Shown here: in pieces, positions 4,940-5,742 of the stretch
How positions within the stretch are numbered: the first letter of the stretch is position 1
How the letters are laid out: every line of letters begins with the position of its first letter
Origin: an uncultured Caulobacterales bacterium
Lineage (GTDB): Bacteria > Pseudomonadota > Alphaproteobacteria > Caulobacterales > Caulobacteraceae
NCBI GenBank assembly: GCA_903903715.1
Contig: CAIUZX010000027.1
Coordinates: 1 to 5,742 of the forward strand
Direction: 5' to 3'
Length of the DNA: 5,742 bases
Notes under the pieces: model-generated
What the model was told of the DNA's origin: nothing
Seen by the model: the letters and a program-made list of their open reading frames with translations, nothing else
Database searches by the model: none
Program-made: the position numbers and the translations under genes

Positions 4940-5742
4940 ATGCCCATCGCCAAGGTCAATGGCAAAGAGGTTGAGTTCGAGCCGGGTATGACCGTGCTTC
5001 AGGTCGCCGAGCTCGCCGGAGAAGAGATACCCCGTTTCTGCTACCATGAACGCCTGTCTATCGCCGGGAACTGCCGGATGTGCCTCGTCGAGGTGAAGCC
5101 TGGCCCGCCGAAGCCGCAGGCCTCCTGCGCGCTTCCTGCCGCGGACAAGCAGGAGATCTTCACCAACACCCCGATGGTCAAGAAGGCCCGCGAAGGGGTG
5201 ATGGAGTTCCTGCTCGTCAACCACCCGCTGGATTGCCCGATCTGCGACCAGGGCGGCGAATGCGATCTGCAGGACGAGGCGATGGGTTACGGCCGCGCCG
5301 GCTCGCGCTATGACGAGAATAAGCGCGCTGTCGAAGAGAAGTTCATGGGGCCGTTGATCAAGACGGTCATGACCCGCTGCATCCAGTGCACCCGCTGCGT
5401 CCGGTTCGCCACCGAAGTGGCGGGGGTGTCGGAGCTGGGCCTCGTCAATCGCGGCGAGAACGCCGAGATCACCACCTATCTCGAAGGCGCCGTGACGTCG
5501 GAACTGTCCGGCAATCTGGTCGACCTCTGCCCCGTCGGCGCTTTGACGTCCAAGCCCTACGCGTTCAACGCGCGGCCCTGGGAGCTCGTGAAGACCGAGA
5601 CCATTGACGTCATGGACGCCCTTGGCTCGACCATTCGGGTCGATGCGCGCGGGCCTGCAGTGCTTCGCGTGTTGCCGCGCACAAATGACGACGTGAATGA
5701 AGAGTGGATCTCCGACAAGACCCGCCACCACGTGGACGGCCT
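4940..5742 (+). CDS. nuoG: NADH-quinone oxidoreductase subunit G (75-kDa type), N-terminal part
   Basis: The window ends after 267 codons of this gene, which usually has about 680-700 in alphaproteobacteria. NuoG is the large Fe-S subunit that relays electrons from NuoF toward NuoI. Three clusters can be read in order. The ferredoxin-like [2Fe-2S] N1b has C34, C45, C48 and C63. The His-Cys3 [4Fe-4S] N5 has H95, C99, C102 and C108 (HPLDCPICDQGGEC). The [4Fe-4S] N4 has C147, C150 and C153 (CIQCTRC) with C197 (LCPVGAL). The extra CxxCxxxC motif of cluster N7, found in E. coli and Thermus, is absent; residues 223-230 read DVMDALGS at that place. The ATG at 4940 matches family N-termini. GGGA (4926-4929) is a modest ribosome site 10 bases upstream, and an in-frame TAG at 4877 limits upstream extension. 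Confidence 0.97.
   Translation, partial: MPIAKVNGKEVEFEPGMTVLQVAELAGEEIPRFCYHERLSIAGNCRMCLVEVKPGPPKPQASCALPAADKQEIFTNTPMVKKAREGVMEFLLVNHPLDCPICDQGGECDLQDEAMGYGRAGSRYDENKRAVEEKFMGPLIKTVMTRCIQCTRCVRFATEVAGVSELGLVNRGENAEITTYLEGAVTSELSGNLVDLCPVGALTSKPYAFNARPWELVKTETIDVMDALGSTIRVDARGPAVLRVLPRTNDDVNEEWISDKTRHHVDG

Noticed and set aside
4865..5731. Minus-strand open frame (288 codons) opposite nuoG
   Set aside because: It is antisense to clearly recognised nuoG cluster motifs, and its composition (Gly, Arg, His, Leu rich) is typical of a shadow frame.

Overview
The window is the front part of a bacterial respiratory complex I (NADH:quinone oxidoreductase, NDH-1) operon, read entirely on the + strand. 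The DNA is GC-rich with strong G/C bias at third codon positions. NuoC and NuoD are separate proteins, not fused as in enterobacteria. NuoD, NuoE, NuoF and NuoG have the alphaproteobacterial (mitochondria-like) sequence style. The NuoF start (MVGILEDKDRIFTNLYGLHD) and NuoG start (MPIAKVNGKEVEFEPGMTVL) look most like the Caulobacterales (Caulobacter, Phenylobacterium, Brevundimonas). That placement comes from memory of family sequences, not from a search.

Layout: 1-93 is the last 30 codons of nuoC. 97-510 encodes an unrecognised protein with four predicted membrane helices. 518-1744 is nuoD (complete, quinone-site subunit). 1745-2125 is a linker holding an operator-like palindrome, two weak promoter-like sequences and a probable 62-residue orphan gene (1832-2020). 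2126-2785 is nuoE (complete, 2Fe-2S subunit). 2782-3000 is a 72-residue two-helix membrane protein overlapping nuoE by 4 bases. 2992-3091 is a run of four successive potential stem-loops. 3110-3544 is open in frame with nuoF and may be an N-terminal extension, a separate former gene or a leader. 3545-4858 is the conserved nuoF (FMN, NADH and 4Fe-4S subunit). 4859-4939 is a short linker with a possible hairpin. 4940 to the end is the first 267 codons of nuoG.

The core genes build the electron-input side of complex I. NuoF takes a hydride from NADH onto FMN, NuoE and NuoG carry the electrons through Fe-S clusters, and NuoC and NuoD belong to the arm that delivers them to quinone at the membrane. 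What stands out is the spaces between them: each junction C/D, D/E and E/F holds an extra small reading frame that I do not recognise. Two of these are clearly membrane proteins, so they are candidates for lineage-specific complex I subunits or assembly factors. The E/F junction also looks like a structured RNA leader. I saw no tRNA, rRNA, CRISPR array, insertion sequence or phage feature.
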